From the NCBI GenBank assembly GCA_001986395.2, contig MQVO02000004.1, positions 744,001 through 808,000 on the forward strand: DNA of 64,000 nt, given 5' to 3'. Within the stretch, counting starts at the first letter, position 1. The number at the start of each line of letters is the position of its first letter. The notes under the pieces were generated by a model, which ran no database searches, was not told the DNA's origin, and was given only the letters and a program-made list of their open reading frames with translations. Shown piece by piece: positions 23,832-36,925 of the stretch. Source of the DNA: Irpex lacteus. Its lineage: Eukaryota; Basidiomycota; Agaricomycetes; Polyporales; Irpicaceae. The translations under genes and the position numbers were made by a program.

Positions 23832-24524
23832 TCAGAACTTGCCCTCGGACCATTTGCGAGAGCTCACAGCCATATCGACTGCAGCGATAGCCCAATCTTC
23901 TCCGTGATTATGTCCCTTGTTACTTCCCCTACCAATACCTGCCCGTTCTAGTGCTTGATCGTCGTTCATAGCGTTGAGGACACCGTAGATCACTGGGATG
24001 CCAGTGTCTAGTTGTACGCGCATGAGTGCATGCGAGACACTCTCGCAAATATATTCGAAGTGCATGGTTGAGCCCTTGATGAGGACCCCAATGGGGATGA
24101 TAGCGTCGAAGGGTTGGCTGGGCATGTTGGCAATAGCAGCTTGGGGTGCTGGGGTGGAAGAACGGGACTGCGGACGCAGCGTGGGCGTAGATGCGCCAAA
24201 GGTCAAGCCTCCAAGGAGATCGGTCGCGGTCGCGCCAGCTTGGACGTGAGAGCCCGCAATCATCCTGCGCAAGATATTAATACTTGCCAAATGAAGCAAG
24301 CTTTGAACGTACTTTGAGACTGCAAGAGGCAACTCAAAACTCCCTGGCACACTCTGCACCACGATGTTACTGTCCTTCACCCCCAGCTCCTTCAGCTTCG
24401 CAATCGTGCCGGTGACGAGCGCATCTATAACCTCTTTATTCCATCTCGAGTGCACGATGGCAACGCGCAGCGCTGATCCATCGAGGTTTGTCGGGGGAGG
24501 GGCGGGGCCTTTAACTGAAGCCAT
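23832..24524 (-). CDS. RIB4: 6,7-dimethyl-8-ribityllumazine synthase (riboflavin pathway)
   Basis: Lumazine synthase condenses the butanone phosphate and ribityl-uracil precursors in the penultimate step of riboflavin synthesis. The start MASVKGPAPPPTNLDG at 24524 is preferred over the Met at 24596. Family motifs are RVAIVHSRWNKEVIDALV, VQSVPGSFELPLAVSK, then after a phase-2 intron (about 24256-24312) MIAGSHVQAG, and FDAIIPIGVLIKGSTMHFEY, PVIYGVLNAMNDDQALERAG and GEDWAIAAVDMA. Between the second and third of these lies an insertion of about 45 residues rich in Ser, Thr and Pro (for example LRPQSRSSTPAPQAA), absent from bacterial enzymes. The start codon is 193 bp from that of the divergent SRP40 gene. 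Confidence 0.96.
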   Translation of the reverse strand: MASVKGPAPPPTNLDGSALRVAIVHSRWNKEVIDALVTGTIAKLKELGVKDSNIVVQSVPGSFELPLAVSKYVQSLLHLASINILRRMIAGSHVQAGATATDLLGGLTFGASTPTLRPQSRSSTPAPQAAIANMPSQPFDAIIPIGVLIKGSTMHFEYICESVSHALMRVQLDTGIPVIYGVLNAMNDDQALERAGIGRGSNKGHNHGEDWAIAAVDMAVSSRKWSEGKF

Positions 24525-24717
24525 GGTCGTAAGGAATGAAGCAGCGTGCAGTGAGCCTCGAGGCAATCGCGCGTGCATACAGGCATAGGCGCTCAATATC
24601 CTTTATGAGTTTGGCGTTGTTTGGTCCCCTCGCAGGCGCGAAAAAGTTGGTGGCCGGAGACTTTGATTGGTGCACAGACCACCGACGACGACCGACGACC
24701 CATAGGCAGCGAGGAAC

Positions 24718-26846
24718 ATGTCTGGAAGCTCGAGCAAGACCGAAAATACGCAACAGGATGGAAACTTAGCTGGTGAGTCGACCCTTCGACTGTGTTCTGA
24801 CACTGCAGCTTAAGTTATTGTTTTCAGCCACCTACGCCTTGATCTACTCGTTCCTCACGAAACAGTCGCATAAGAAGGCCGCGGAGGCAGTCAAACAAGC
24901 AGCGAAGGATATTGTGGTACTGAAGGATGGTACGGCTTCTGTGGACGCATCGCTGGACGAGATTGTGAAGAAATGGAAGAGTTTGAGCACTTCCTCGTGA
25001 GTACTGCAGTTGTACTAACATTCCCAGGACTGACCTTCGTCAAGGGAGAAAGCCGAGAGCAGTAGCTCGGATGATTCCTCTTCATCTGATGGTGCGTATC
25101 TGTCTCTCGTGCTCCCCTTCTCTATTCTGAACATATGCCTCAGACTCTTCCTCGGATGAGGACACTAAGAAGCCGGCCACAAAAGCAGTCAAGGGAAAGA
25201 AGGCTGGTTCGTACTTGCTCGTCGTATTTACAGGGATATAGAACTCACGACTTCCACGTTAGCATCATCATCAAGCTCAAGCTCTTCAGATTCGAGTTCA
25301 GACGACTCAAGCTCAGACGAGTCCGACGCGCCTGCGAAAACCACTGTTACTGCCGTAAAGAAAGCGGCGTCGAAGTCTAAGAGGAAGACCCCACGTGCGT
25401 ATTTTACCCTGAGATCAAAGGTCGTGAATGATTCTAAACATTCCCACAGCATCGTCCTCGAGCTCGAGTTCAAGCGACTCTAGCTCCTCAGACTCGGACT
25501 CTGGGAAGAACACTGTGAAGAAGACTGTAGTCTCTAAGCCAGCCAGTGTCAAAGCTACGTCAAGTAAGGCTCACCTACCATAACCTGGCGAGCCGAATGT
25601 TAATTTTTCTCCCAGAACCATCTTCGTCAGACTCAAGCTCAGACGACTCCAGCTCGGACTCTGATTCAGGTACACCTACTCTGTCTTTCCTCTCTCTCGC
25701 TCTAATTCCTGATTACAGAAGACGAACCAGCGAAACCCAAACCTGCCGTGTCGAAACCTGCTGATACTGCCTCCTCACAACGGTCTTCAAGCAAAACGCT
25801 CTCTACTGACTCAGAGGACAGCAGCGACTCATCATCATCAGACTCTGACAGCACACCAAAACCGGCAGCCAAGAAGGCCACAGCGGTGAAGAAATCTAAA
25901 GATAACAGTAGCGACAGCGACTCCGATTCCGACTCTTCGAGTGAGGACGAGAAGACCAAGAAGGCGGCGGCGAAGAAATCCGAAGATACTAGTAGCGATG
26001 AGAGTAGTGATAGCGACTCTGATTCTGATTCTTCGAGTGAGGACGAGAAGGCCAAGAAGGCGAAAGCCGCAACGCCTACTGTCGCTTCGAAAAAGGCGAA
26101 GAGCAGCGACTCCAGCTCGAGTTCAGACTCTTCAGATCCGGATTCGGACTCTGACGAAGACAAGATGAAGGTAGACAAGAAACCTGATGCGAAATCTAAG
26201 AAGACCAAACCCGCCAGTTCAAGTTCAAGTTCTGAGTCTTCTGACTCCTCCGATTCAGACTCTGACGACGAACCACCCAAACCCACACCTCCTCAACCCG
26301 AGAGCAAGGAATCATCGAGCGGGCCGGCAACGAAGAAGAGACGGACAGACGAAGCGGGTAACGCTGTGACTACGGCCTCTGCCAGCACGTCTCGTCAAGA
26401 TTCCGAGGTCCCTTCGGCACAAGCACAGGAGAATGGCAAGGGGAAGAAAGGGAAGGCGCCGAAGACGACCGGGGAGCGGTTCTCTAGGATTAAGCCTGAG
26501 AAGGTGACGTTCATAGATGAAAGGTTGAAGGACAACAGCTTTGAGTCGAGGGTGAGTGGCGATCACTTATCTCTGGTGTCAGGGAATGAGATACTAACGG
26601 GACTATGTTTGACTTGTCTCGTTCATTAGCAAGCAAACATGAATGACTACGGCGCGCGTGCGAGCCAGGACTTGATTGTCACCCGCGGTGCTGGGTTTAG
26701 GAAGGAGAAAAACAAGAAAAAGCGTGGAAGCTATCGAGGTGGAGAGATAACCGTGAGTTCGACCTTCTCCCGTCCGTGTTTGGTTGCGAAGTGTTAAAAC
26801 GTTGGATTCGTAGATGCAAAGCCATAGCATCAAGTTCACGGATTAA
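24718..26846 (+). CDS. SRP40: SRP40/Nopp140-type nucleolar phosphoprotein
   Basis: Nopp140/SRP40 proteins chaperone small nucleolar RNPs and pol I factors in the nucleolus and Cajal bodies. The N-terminus, MSGSSSKTENTQQDG then (after an intron) ATYALIYSFLTKQSHKKAA, is a LisH-like dimerisation motif. The centre alternates acidic Ser clusters (SSSDSSSDDSSSDSDS) with Lys/Pro/Ala blocks (KKAAAKKSED), the family hallmark and a casein kinase 2 target. The C-terminal SRP40 domain is diagnostic: TTGERFSRIKPEKVTF, IDERLKDNSFESR, then across introns QANMNDYGARASQDLIV, RGAGFRKEKNKKKRGSY and MQSHSIKFTD before TAA at 26844-26846. Several early exons are very short, each carrying one Ser cluster. Divergent from RIB4, convergent with tilS (144 bp between stops). 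Confidence 0.95.
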
Positions 26847-26990
26847 TGGGTTATAGACGATTAAACGATTTTTGTGATGTTATCTGATTTTCTCCATCTT
26901 TTGTTTCCTTATGCGCAATAATATCTACCGATGGATTACAACAGAGTCCGACAAGACGTGAATACGTTCGGTCGTCCAACCGTTGCAAGA

Positions 26991-28897
26991 CTATCTCGCC
27001 ATGGAATATGATTTCCGCGATCCAATGCAAGCAATTCCGGGATAATTCATCTTGAAATGTATCGTCCCATACTTGCCGCCACCTCCTATTAATTGTCTCC
27101 ATGAGAAAAGCAATATCTCCTCTTCTCCGTTGTGTAACGTTGCACGCGGTAAGCACCATTGAGTGTTTGGCCCGATCTCGATGTATGAGTCGGGTTCGAT
27201 AGTGATGGGCGATAAAGCAGTTTTGAACTTTTCCAGGTCGAAACTGATGTTGAAGCGATTGTCCCAGCCATGCGAGAAAGTCTTGCTGTTGTTGAGCAAG
27301 AACCTGCCGGGGATGAGACTTACAATTCGTTCCTTCTCGCGAGAGGAGGGCGGGGCGCGGTGGGCAATCCATCCTGGCCCTTGGATGTTCGAATCCTGGA
27401 AGGAGGTTTTACGAGAATAAAATGGGATGGAGAATCTTCCGTCCCGGTGTATGATGACTGGCGTCCACAGCACCTTCCCGCCAGCCGAAAACGGTCTGCG
27501 CTCGAGAGCTGGTGCGTTTCGGTTCCAGATGTTGTCCACGATTCGTTCAAGACTGGCTTTGCTTCCGTGGGCTTCCGCTGTTGTGGATCCCCAGGGATTC
27601 GGCGAAACGTACTGGAGGATTCGACGAACAAAGGCTGTGCGAAGAGTAGGGTCTATGACGTCCTTATATACGGTATAGTCGAACAGGAATCTTGTGTTCC
27701 GTATACAGCCCGGTTGCTTGTCGAGGAGGTTATCCACTGGAGGGCAACTGAGCACGATTTTTGTAATGATCGAGACTTGTGGAGGTTTACCTAAGTTATC
27801 TATTCGACATTGCGCCTCGTTGGTGCGCCGCACTGCTTCGTACAGGTCGTTCGTCCCGGAAATACCTTGTAGTTTGTGAATAGCATGATCAAGTGGCGAT
27901 GCTGCGCGCGAGACACGAGCAGTTTCGTGATGAGGCGGAGAAAATGCTGGTAGTAGTACGACGGGGGTAGTGCATTCCATAGTATTCTGTGTATGCGTCA
28001 ACGCACTGTTCGTTGTGTGGAATGAAATGACCTACAGCTTCTTCTTGAGGTAAAAGGTCATCTCGCGCAGATAAATGTGCTCTGATATAGTTGCGGTAGG
28101 TTAAATCCGGTTGAAAGTTGGTGGGATCCGTTACGTAGTCTATGTTATTGGCTTCACAGGTTGCTAATATTCTGGACTAGTTGCAGTCAGACACAGATTG
28201 ATTGTTATAAATGAAGTACAATACCTTGGGAATTTCCAGGAATGGACGCAGTATCCACTTGTATAACCCTCCAATTCCAGCATAGCCCAACTCTGAGTTG
28301 TGTGCTGAACCCATACCCCAGCGTCGTAATCGTCGCATGCCAGCCGTTCCGAGTTCCCCGCTACCATGCATCAGTCGCATGAGCACTGTCTCGACTTGAT
28401 CATCTGCGTGGTGGCCATATGCTATATTGTCAAGACCATAGCGGCGGAAATTCTCCCAGAATATGTGCGAGCGAGCGTCCCGGGCAGTTTCCTCGATAGC
28501 AGTGCCAGATGGCGGTCGCGGTGGAAAAGGTGGTATGCCCCAAGGAATAGTAGTCTGAATGTCCACCACATCCAGAGTTTGGCATAGTGCGGAGACTCTC
28601 CGCTTCATATCTTCGTTCACAGCTTGAAGACCATGGTCCACGTGAAATGAGTAGATCTTCGTCGGCAGCCCACCATCACTTCCGAATTGTTTGACTACCT
28701 GAGACAGTAGATATAGCAAGCACATAGAGTCAGGACCTCCGGAGTTTGCTACAGCTATATAACAAAGGAAGTGAGTACGCTCCGGCGCTGCAACCTGGAC
28801 GCATGTGCTTACCCAATGGACCTGCCAAAGAACGCGGTGGCGTGCATCTGTGCAACAATTGCAAGAATTCTCTGACATTTATTGGAGGTGCTATCAT
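26991..28897 (-). CDS. tilS: tRNA(Ile)-lysidine synthetase-like PP-loop ATPase (probably mitochondrial)
   Basis: TilS converts the wobble C of the AUA-reading tRNA-Ile to lysidine. It is a bacterial and organellar enzyme, so a mitochondrial role is inferred. The start is ATG at 28897 (MIAPPINVREFLQLLHRC), spliced with a phase-1 intron ending at about 28755, giving GPLAVANSGGPDSMCLLYLL with the SGGPDS ATP-binding loop. Then come SFHVDHGLQ and the family motif YGHHADDQVETVLMRLMHGS. Later exons read WILRPFLEIPK, RILATCEANNIDYVTDP and LTYRNYIRAHL. The C-terminal part (ILQYVSPNPWGSTTAEA, FSAGGKVLWTPVIIH) matches the fungal extension in style. The stop is TAG at 26991. A possible 43-nt intron near 27795 breaks frame and was not used. 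Confidence 0.9.
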
Positions 28898-29353
28898 CCT
28901 TTTCTGTGGTCTATTGCTGTCGGTACATTGGATAAGTTGTCTGCCAGTCGTATATGTCGCAGTGGTTCAGGTGTAAACTATTGAATGGGCGCCAGCGCAT
29001 GTGAAATATGAAAGTCAAATATTCTATTGCTTGCAGTGAGATAGTTCTGCATGTCAATCATTTAACTGAGATACATCTCGACACTTTTCCATGGCAGATC
29101 TCCTGTATTTCGAGTACTGACTTAATTGCCAGCTACTATGGTCGGTAACCCTAACCCGGGCTCGATGAATTCAATTGGCGTACTATAGTAGGCGCTGGCA
29201 TTCGCCCGCCAGGACTGCATGACACATACTCGCAGACGAAAATAAGACACTAACTTTCTCAAACGCTTAAATTCTGCCACATACAAGTGTAACATACGAG
29301 ATTCAACCAAGCCTGAGCATGTGACGGGAACAATAAGTGGATCAAAACACATT
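28898..29353. other. tilS upstream region and STT4 3' flank
   Basis: Intergenic; both neighbours are on the minus strand. No supported coding, no obvious TATA box and no repeat. Confidence 0.5.
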
Positions 29354-32300
29354 CTACTTGTACGGGATGCCTGTGCAACGTGACCGTGTCAATTTGTGAG
29401 CACAGATGAAGAATACCGAGCATACCATTTTGCAACTAGAAGGGGGCTATAAGTTAATGAGACTATTGGGCGGGATTGCGGAGTACTGACCCTTTGGAAT
29501 TCATCATATGCTGTGCTTCGTACGTTCTCGTGGGCATTCCGGATGATGGCCATCATCCAGTCTGCGGCTTGCCGCTCATTGAGTTCAAGAGCAAACCGGT
29601 CACGGAGCCTTTTAATGGTGGGCTCTCCTTTGAACGACGGCAGGCCCGTCTCGAGCATCAGTTGAACCGTACTGACGAGTTGATCAGCGTAAGGTCTGAT
29701 GGCCAGGAACGCTTTAACGGTCAGCTGCTGGAAGAGCTGATAGCCTTGTGAGTATCGGCCACCCATAAGCACTACCATCTCGTGCGTAAGCTTGAACGAG
29801 TTAGGCTCAAATTTGACACCCTAGCGAAAGCGATCAGTTATGGATGGATATTGCGCAAAGACCTTGAAACTTACGCCGGGACGTATAGAACAAATATTTC
29901 TCGTGGTTAGCTGACCGAATAAAATATATCAGGATGGAACTTATCTATATCGAACAAGAACCCAAAATCTACGCGACTAGGATTAGCCCTGGGCTTTACA
30001 AATCTAGGTAGCGGCGTATGCGTACCGATGTGCACGATATGACCTTCTCCATCTATCATGATGTTGCCATTGTGGCGATCTTTAATCTGCAAGATGTAGC
30101 AGGCGACGGAATATGCAGCCATAGACTGAATGAAATTTAGACGAGCGCGTTGGAACTCCACCGTGTCTTCTCCTCCGTACTTCGCTACGAAGAAGTCCAA
30201 TAAGTCGTTGACTTTAGCTCTTCCCATCTCGTCACGAGAGGTAGCGTTAGGAACCACGTCAATAACGCCGCACTTGAAGAATGAATAAGAGTCAGTGAAG
30301 GCCGACCAACTTGATTTGAAGCTTACACCAGGAGCGGTGGCAGTGACGCGGTAAGGGAACAGGTACACTGTAAGACCAACGCTGCTGAAGATATTCTTGA
30401 ACATAGCGATGACTTGTAAAGCCAGCACATCCTGACGGCAATCGTCTCCGACTTTGAAGATGGCAGCCTGCCAAACATCATATTCCTGCTGCGCCTCAGC
30501 TTTCATGTCGTCCGCAGCCAGGCCATCTGCGTCCTCCAGTACTACGACACGTGTCTTCCGGACCTTAAATGTAGCCATAAACGGTGCCTGCAGCGCCCTT
30601 CGTCAGGTGCCTGAATATGAACAATTCTTTGTGACTCACCTTCGCATGACTTTGAAGCGGACGGCCAGACTTCTTGTCTATATCTACCACCACACCATCT
30701 GGATTACTCGGCAGATAAACACCAACATCCACCCTGAGCTTCGCCATTTCTTCGTCTATTTTGGCCTGGTGATGCTACGTCAAAACAGGTATTTTCGATA
30801 AGACGAATGAAAACGTACCTTCTTCTCAGGTTTGGTCTTCTTGATAAACGGCTTCAGCTTTCCAGAGATGGAGGTAACTTCATTGAAGAACGTAAATTCT
30901 CTGTCATAAAAGTCTCGTGCCTCTCCTGATAGTGCTGCAACCACGAGATCCGTAGTGCGGTCCAACTGCGGCTTCATGGGGTCCTCCTACACAACATTGT
31001 TTACACAACTCCTTTGGGACTAATCCTGTGGCTCGGATAACTCACCACTTCAGCAGCGTCATCTTTGTAACAGTTTGCCTTCATATTCCATATGATTTGA
31101 TGGCAGAACAGCTGCGATATCTTGGCGGTTTCAAACACAAAGCGTGCAACATAGCCTTGAAAGCGTGTCAGAACCTGGTGGCATCAGAACAATTATACTC
31201 ACCAAGATCGTCGTGTCTGAGGGCCTGCACTACCTGCGGCACGAAGAAGAAGGTTAAGTTGACGGGATGTTGTTCTAGGACGCGATGCGCATATTGCAAA
31301 AGCAGTGGGTCGTTTCCGTAGTGCGTCTCGAAGAAAGTAATAGCCAAGATTGGGGGAATTGGAGCCCATAACAATAGATACTGGAAACATTAAAATCAGT
31401 GTTCTCGCGAGTCCTCTGCCCAAGCCAGTTGTTCATACCTTGATATCTCGCCTGATGCGGGGATCGAGCTTGTCTCCAATGAGGAACCGAAGTGCTTCGG
31501 GAACATCCAAAACATCCCGCGTATTGGATCGAACAAGACGTGTGACCTCATTCTGCACTGCTGCTGCATGGAATCGCTCGGCCATGTTGACTGCGATGGC
31601 GGGATCGATTGACCACACTCGACGAACGGTTCCCGTCCAAGTAGGCTTGTGAGAAGATTAGAACCGGTATAGGTCGGTATGACGGATATAATACATACAT
31701 CGGTCATCATCCTTTCCACTGTACCTACGTAATCTGGACCGCGTCTTGTGTCGTTGGTAGGATTAGTCCACACTGAGAGCCTGAAAACTTCATTCTCCAC
31801 CAGTAGGCGAAGGGGAGCATTGATATCCTTCTGTAGCGCTTGATAATCTGGAGCAAATGGTATGAGTGACGAGACTAGTATAATAATGGATCACGCACAT
31901 GATACGTTGGGGGATGCCTGCGTAGTAGCAAAGCTCGATATATCCGCAAAACCGCGAATCTTATCGGTTTGAAGATACGAGAGGAACTCAGATAGAACTT
32001 TGATGTCTGCATCTATCTGCGCTCGATTTGCTCCATAAGACCACCTATATTAATCCATGAGCTCTCGAACCGCAGTAATACGGTGAGCTTGCTTACTGTG
32101 GTCGGACTGCAAACCATGCAAACGCGGCCTTATACAGACTGTCTCTCAGCTGGTTCTCGGAGTACATATCGAGATACGAACTTCGCAAGACCTCGAAGCC
32201 GAAGAGAAGTAGTGAGAACCTCGCCTCTCTGGCCAATGGATGTGTACTACAACGATGTGAGTCATGACATGTCATACATCCGATGCGGAGACCGCACCTG

Positions 32301-35300
32301 ATATGGGCATGAGCACGAGCCGACTTCAGCGCGAGCCGCTGTAGCAGGTGCATGATGCCTGGCTTCCGATACCTGGCGGCTTGTAGTCTACTAAAGAGAA
32401 GCTGAAGCACAAGTGTGTGAGGAATGAGCTGGCGCTGCGCGGCTTTGATATTCCTCTGGACGTATTCGCTATCCGAGGGGCTATACTCAACCGAGTGGTA
32501 GAAAGGATCGGCATAGCTACGACCACTATGATATCAGTGATACACATCAATTATAGAAGCGGGCAACTGACTTGAGGTTTGTCGAGAACATGCCTTTTTT
32601 CTGCTCGATCGTCTCAGACCACGAGGCTGCCAGCTCAGACAAAAGGACAATTTCGTATTCTGGCTTTTCGGATATTATCCAAGACCAAACCTCGACGCCA
32701 GCAGAGATCACGGTTGACGTGAATGCCTCGAACGGCAGAGCGACGATGTAGTGAAGCAAGTCACGGTGACACTAGAACCCCATGGTCAGATGAATGTCTG
32801 GCAAATTACTAAGACAACTCACCCATTTCAAGTCTATGATGGTAGAAGCGCAACGGAATAGGAGACGTTTCAGATCATCCACTTTAAGAGCACTCTTCTT
32901 ATCAGCAATATCCCGCGTGATCTCGGCCATCCTCTTGAGCAGCAACTCTATCTCCTGGGGAGTAGTTTCCGTATCCTCCCTGCTCGGATCTGAGAACTCA
33001 CAGTAAGCGTCATGTCACGTAATCATAATTGGCACCTACCAAGTAAACGTGAGAGATGGAACCCTGATGTTTCCCCAGCGAAGTAGGCTTTCGAAGCCAA
33101 CTGAGCTGTAGCTACTCTCGCACGGTCGCGCTTAGGTGGAAGCATCTTAGACAACGAAGCTAATAGTGACGCGTTAGTACTCGCAAATTTGTCGGAGAAT
33201 AGACGCACCAAGTCGCCGGTCGATAGGCCCAAATGCCTTGACAAACTCCAGCGCAACCGAAGGTCCTAGATCTGAAGGCTCTGCCAACGATATGGCTTGA
33301 TGTATACTTAAGTAGCTCTAATACACTGTTAGCGCAAGGAAATATTGCTGAATATAGACACGAACCTGCAAAGTGGCATGAAGCTCGACGGGCGCACGTC
33401 CGAGAGCGAGTTCAAACCAGGCATTCGAGTCCCTAAGGAGCTGCGAGAGCATCTCATTGCGACCGGTGTAGTCGTCCGTGAGCTGAAGAGTGAGATCCAT
33501 TCGATCAGACCTAAAGGAGTATGTAGGGGCGTCCTGAAAAATGTCAGTGTCACGAACTCATAAACGAAATAGAGAGCTACCTCGTTCAGGAACTCATTGT
33601 CACATGCCCTTCGAAGTAGTGTTAGAGTCTCCAATATCGCAAAGACTAGCGGAGGGTTGCACGTCAAGGACGGGAATGAGGTGATGAGCCTGTTGAGATA
33701 CTTCGATGCCACCTCGCGTGTTCTGGTGATACGATGAGTACTTGCTATGAGCAGGCGGCGCAGTTCATCTGATAGTGTCTCCGGGAGTGCTTGCTTTGCC
33801 GCCAAGCCATTCAAATCAATGACACACTCTCGGATAACCTGTACCGACATTTAATGAATGAGATTAACGGGATTATGGATAGACTGACCTTTTCTGCCAC
33901 GGCCTCCATACATTGAACCAAGTTGGTATTCTTGTTGAGGCTATTGTTGACGAAGTAGGTGACGAGAGATGCAGGGAGACCTGCTCCCGAACGGAAGCGT
34001 TCAATGTCATGCATGGCGAGCAGGAAGATGATCTGGCCGGGAAGCAACCCCCTTATCTCACTGTGTCGAAGCGAGATATGTTTGATCAGAAGATCCCTAT
34101 GCTTGTGTATAATCTGCTACCGTAGTCAGAGTTGGATTCTTGTTTCCTGAAACAAAACTCACGGTTTCTGCATATTCCCTCCTGATCACCGGGTTGTATT
34201 CGAGATCGCTCACGATGGTATCATGAGCCTCCTCAAGGACAATTGGGGGTGATTTGGCAGCAATTCGTGCCAGAGCAGGTGTCTTCCAACTCATGGCAAG
34301 TTGATCAGACTCATCTGGTGCCGTAAACTGGAACAGCACACAAAGGAACCAAGCATTCCTGAACAGAGTGGTGAGGGACGAAGGGGGATTACTGGCTGCA
34401 TGAAAGTCCATATGACACAGCAGCGCGTCAATCGGGAGGAGTAGAGAAGCAAGCTCTTCCACTAGGTCGTCGATCTATGAAATATCAGCGCGCGAAGCCT
34501 GGCTGCGATTGAAACGTCCAACTTGCCTTGGCGCCGGTCTTTGCAATCGCTGCATTTTGTATAGCCACGCCTTTATCGCAGAATAAGCCGAGAAGTTCTG
34601 CGAGATAGAGTTCGTAAAGCTCTGGTCGACGCTTCAACTCCTGTGCTAATCTTGTCTGCGCCGCTAGAACCTAACAGTACAGTCAATTACGGCAGTAAAT
34701 AAGACTATACAAAGACTTACTTGATGACTGGAGAAACGCTGGTCGCCGCGATTAGCGGAACGATTAATGACAGAGAACGCCTTGATTATGTCCGCAAATG
34801 AACTTTCGGGGGCCTCAAGAGCGAGATCAACCAGGTTGTAAGCTATGGCAGCCTCAACAGCAGGTTCTGCTGCGCGTAGCCGTTGCAGAAGCATGGAAAT
34901 AGTCAAGCGCGTAACCTATAAGACCGATTCAGTATGGTATAACCGTCGCCGGCCAGATTAGCATTCTTAACGTACCTCTTCATCGCGGAACTCCAGAGCT
35001 AGACGAGTTACAACAGAGATGGTACTCATACCCACAAGGCGTTTCTCATCCTCTGTGAGCCCACGCAGACCGCTATCCAGAGAGTAAAGCGTAGCCGAAT
35101 CAGATAGATCCTTCAACGAGGCTCCCAGCCCGTTTATCCCTTCCAAGGGTTCCTTGCTTGTGGCGGGTATTTGGTTCAGCAGAGAGTACATGTACGACAA
35201 GATTAGGTCATCTCCAGGTGCAAGCTATATCGAAGTCAGCAGGCAGCCTCGCTCAGAAGATCTCTGCGTACGTACATCCACACAAAGCGCCAAGCATTTG

Positions 35301-36925
35301 GCTGCTGCAACTAAGGGAGCTGTTCGATAGGCCCCTATGCCAAACTCGAAGATGGGCAGGGGTGAAGTTACAAAACGTCGGAGATGAGCAGCTAGCTTAG
35401 CCGCATGTTCAGGGAATCTACAATACACTATCAGATTTGCGCGTCGAAATTCATAGAGTTAACTCACTTGCGCACGATCACTGCGGTAGCTTTGAGAGCA
35501 GCTTCTTGGACAAGGTTGTCGCTTATTGGAGAATCTTCACTCAGGAGTAACTGCAACCGGGAGAACAAACTGGTGTCGAGGGTGCCCAAAGCTCGTGAGC
35601 ATACGGCAGCGAGTTTCTACGCAGAGGTCAGTTCAGGAACCAATAAAAATGACAGGGACTTACCAGGCTTTCGGACATAGTCTCCCAAGCATAGCTATCT
35701 TCAGATGGTTGTGTATCCATCTCCTCGATTTGTATGAGAAGGTTAGAGAATGCCTGCATTGCATGACTGAAGGTCTCCCGAACCGCCTCATTGAACGGCT
35801 CGTTCCGTTCGACATGATCCAAGACGGGTTCGTGAACCAGGCTTTTCCATGCTCTGTTTGCTGCCGCTGCCTCGACAAATTCGGGAGACTCCCCAGCAGG
35901 AGGGACGGCGTTAGGTATCAATGCTTGAGTGAGAACCGTCCACTGAGCCTCGATGACGCAGCATACGATAAAGTACCCGCTAAGAGGTCTGCTGCGGGAG
36001 ATATATCGCGAGAGGAATGTTTGCACAAACAGGACGCCCTCTGGATCGTCTTCTGATCCCCGGAGAACATCGACAAGAAGACGGTTGAGACCTTCGAGTA
36101 CTTCTGTGGCAAACAGCTTATTCAGTTGCTTTGACAGCCTTTCCCATTCTTGGACGGACCACGGAAACGAGATGGAGATGATTGCCCTGTAGAAACCGTG
36201 AAAGCAAGGCGCAAATTGTGACAGTATGTCGGACGCTAATGATGATGTGAGTTATAGCAGTATTCAGAGAGTGACAGATACCTTACAGTTAGCACTTTGC
36301 AACAGTGTCACTATACGAGAGACAAAATTTGCGATCGCGTCGATGCAGTTTTCACGATATGTGGGGTGAGCCGAAGCTATGCGCAGAAGTGCAGAAACAG
36401 TGGCAAAGGCTAGTTGGTCAGGCGGTGACCACTCTGTTACGCCGAGTTAGTTTCTCGTTCGGCACAGATCAAGGAATCCATACCATCCCAAGCCAAACAT
36501 TTGTCGAAGTCTATATGAGGGATATCGCGTAGAATGTCGATCAGCACTGGCACGGTCTCGGCTACATGAGCGTTCGGTAGGTTGACCGCGAGCTCAGCGA
36601 ATCCAATGTTACATTGAACTCTGGAATATGACTAGGGGTATCCTTTAGTAGGAAGCATATCGTTTTCCACGTGACCCTCACCATAAAAACACGCTCATTC
36701 TGTTCGTCCTGCTCCTGTTCAGAGACTGCTCTCGTCTCGACCTGAGAGGTTATGAGATCAATCGAAATGTCGAGATGCTGAGAATCGGCATTATCCTTCG
36801 AGGAGCCTATATTTTCTGCCAGATCAGAAAGGATAAGCTGTTGTATGTCCAATTCCAGGCTTCATGCCACTTTTCATGAGCAATCGAAGCAGGTTCTATC
36901 AACAATGTGTCACTCACCAATCCAT
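29354..36925 (-). CDS. STT4: Phosphatidylinositol 4-kinase STT4 (PI4K-alpha)
   Basis: STT4 makes PI4P at the plasma membrane, supplying the PI(4,5)P2, actin and cell-wall signalling pathways. The coding region is about 7.6 kb with over 20 short introns. The first exon is only 8 nt (ATGGATTG, 36918-36925); with the acceptor before 36859 it reads MDCLELDIQQLILSDLAENI, like the family start. The long alpha-solenoid follows. The lipid kinase domain shows FKVRKTRVVVLEDADG, FKVGDDCRQDVLALQVI, catalytic loop LQIKDRHNGNIMIDGEGHIV and, across an intron, HIDFGFLFDI. It continues to VKFEPNSFKLTHEMVVLMGG and YDEFQRLQNGIPYK. The last exon is tiny: the donor after AAT G at about 29426 and acceptor near 29370 give GIPYK and the TAG at 29354-29356. 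It diverges from GTR1 (419 bp between start codons). Confidence 0.96.

Noticed and set aside
25702..26286. 194-codon minus-strand Glu/Ser/Leu frame
   Set aside because: Antisense of the Ser/Asp repeats of SRP40; low-complexity codons leave the other strand open.
27795..27840. 43-nt GT-AG intron in tilS
   Set aside because: Removing it breaks the frame of the conserved C-terminal part, so I kept it as coding.
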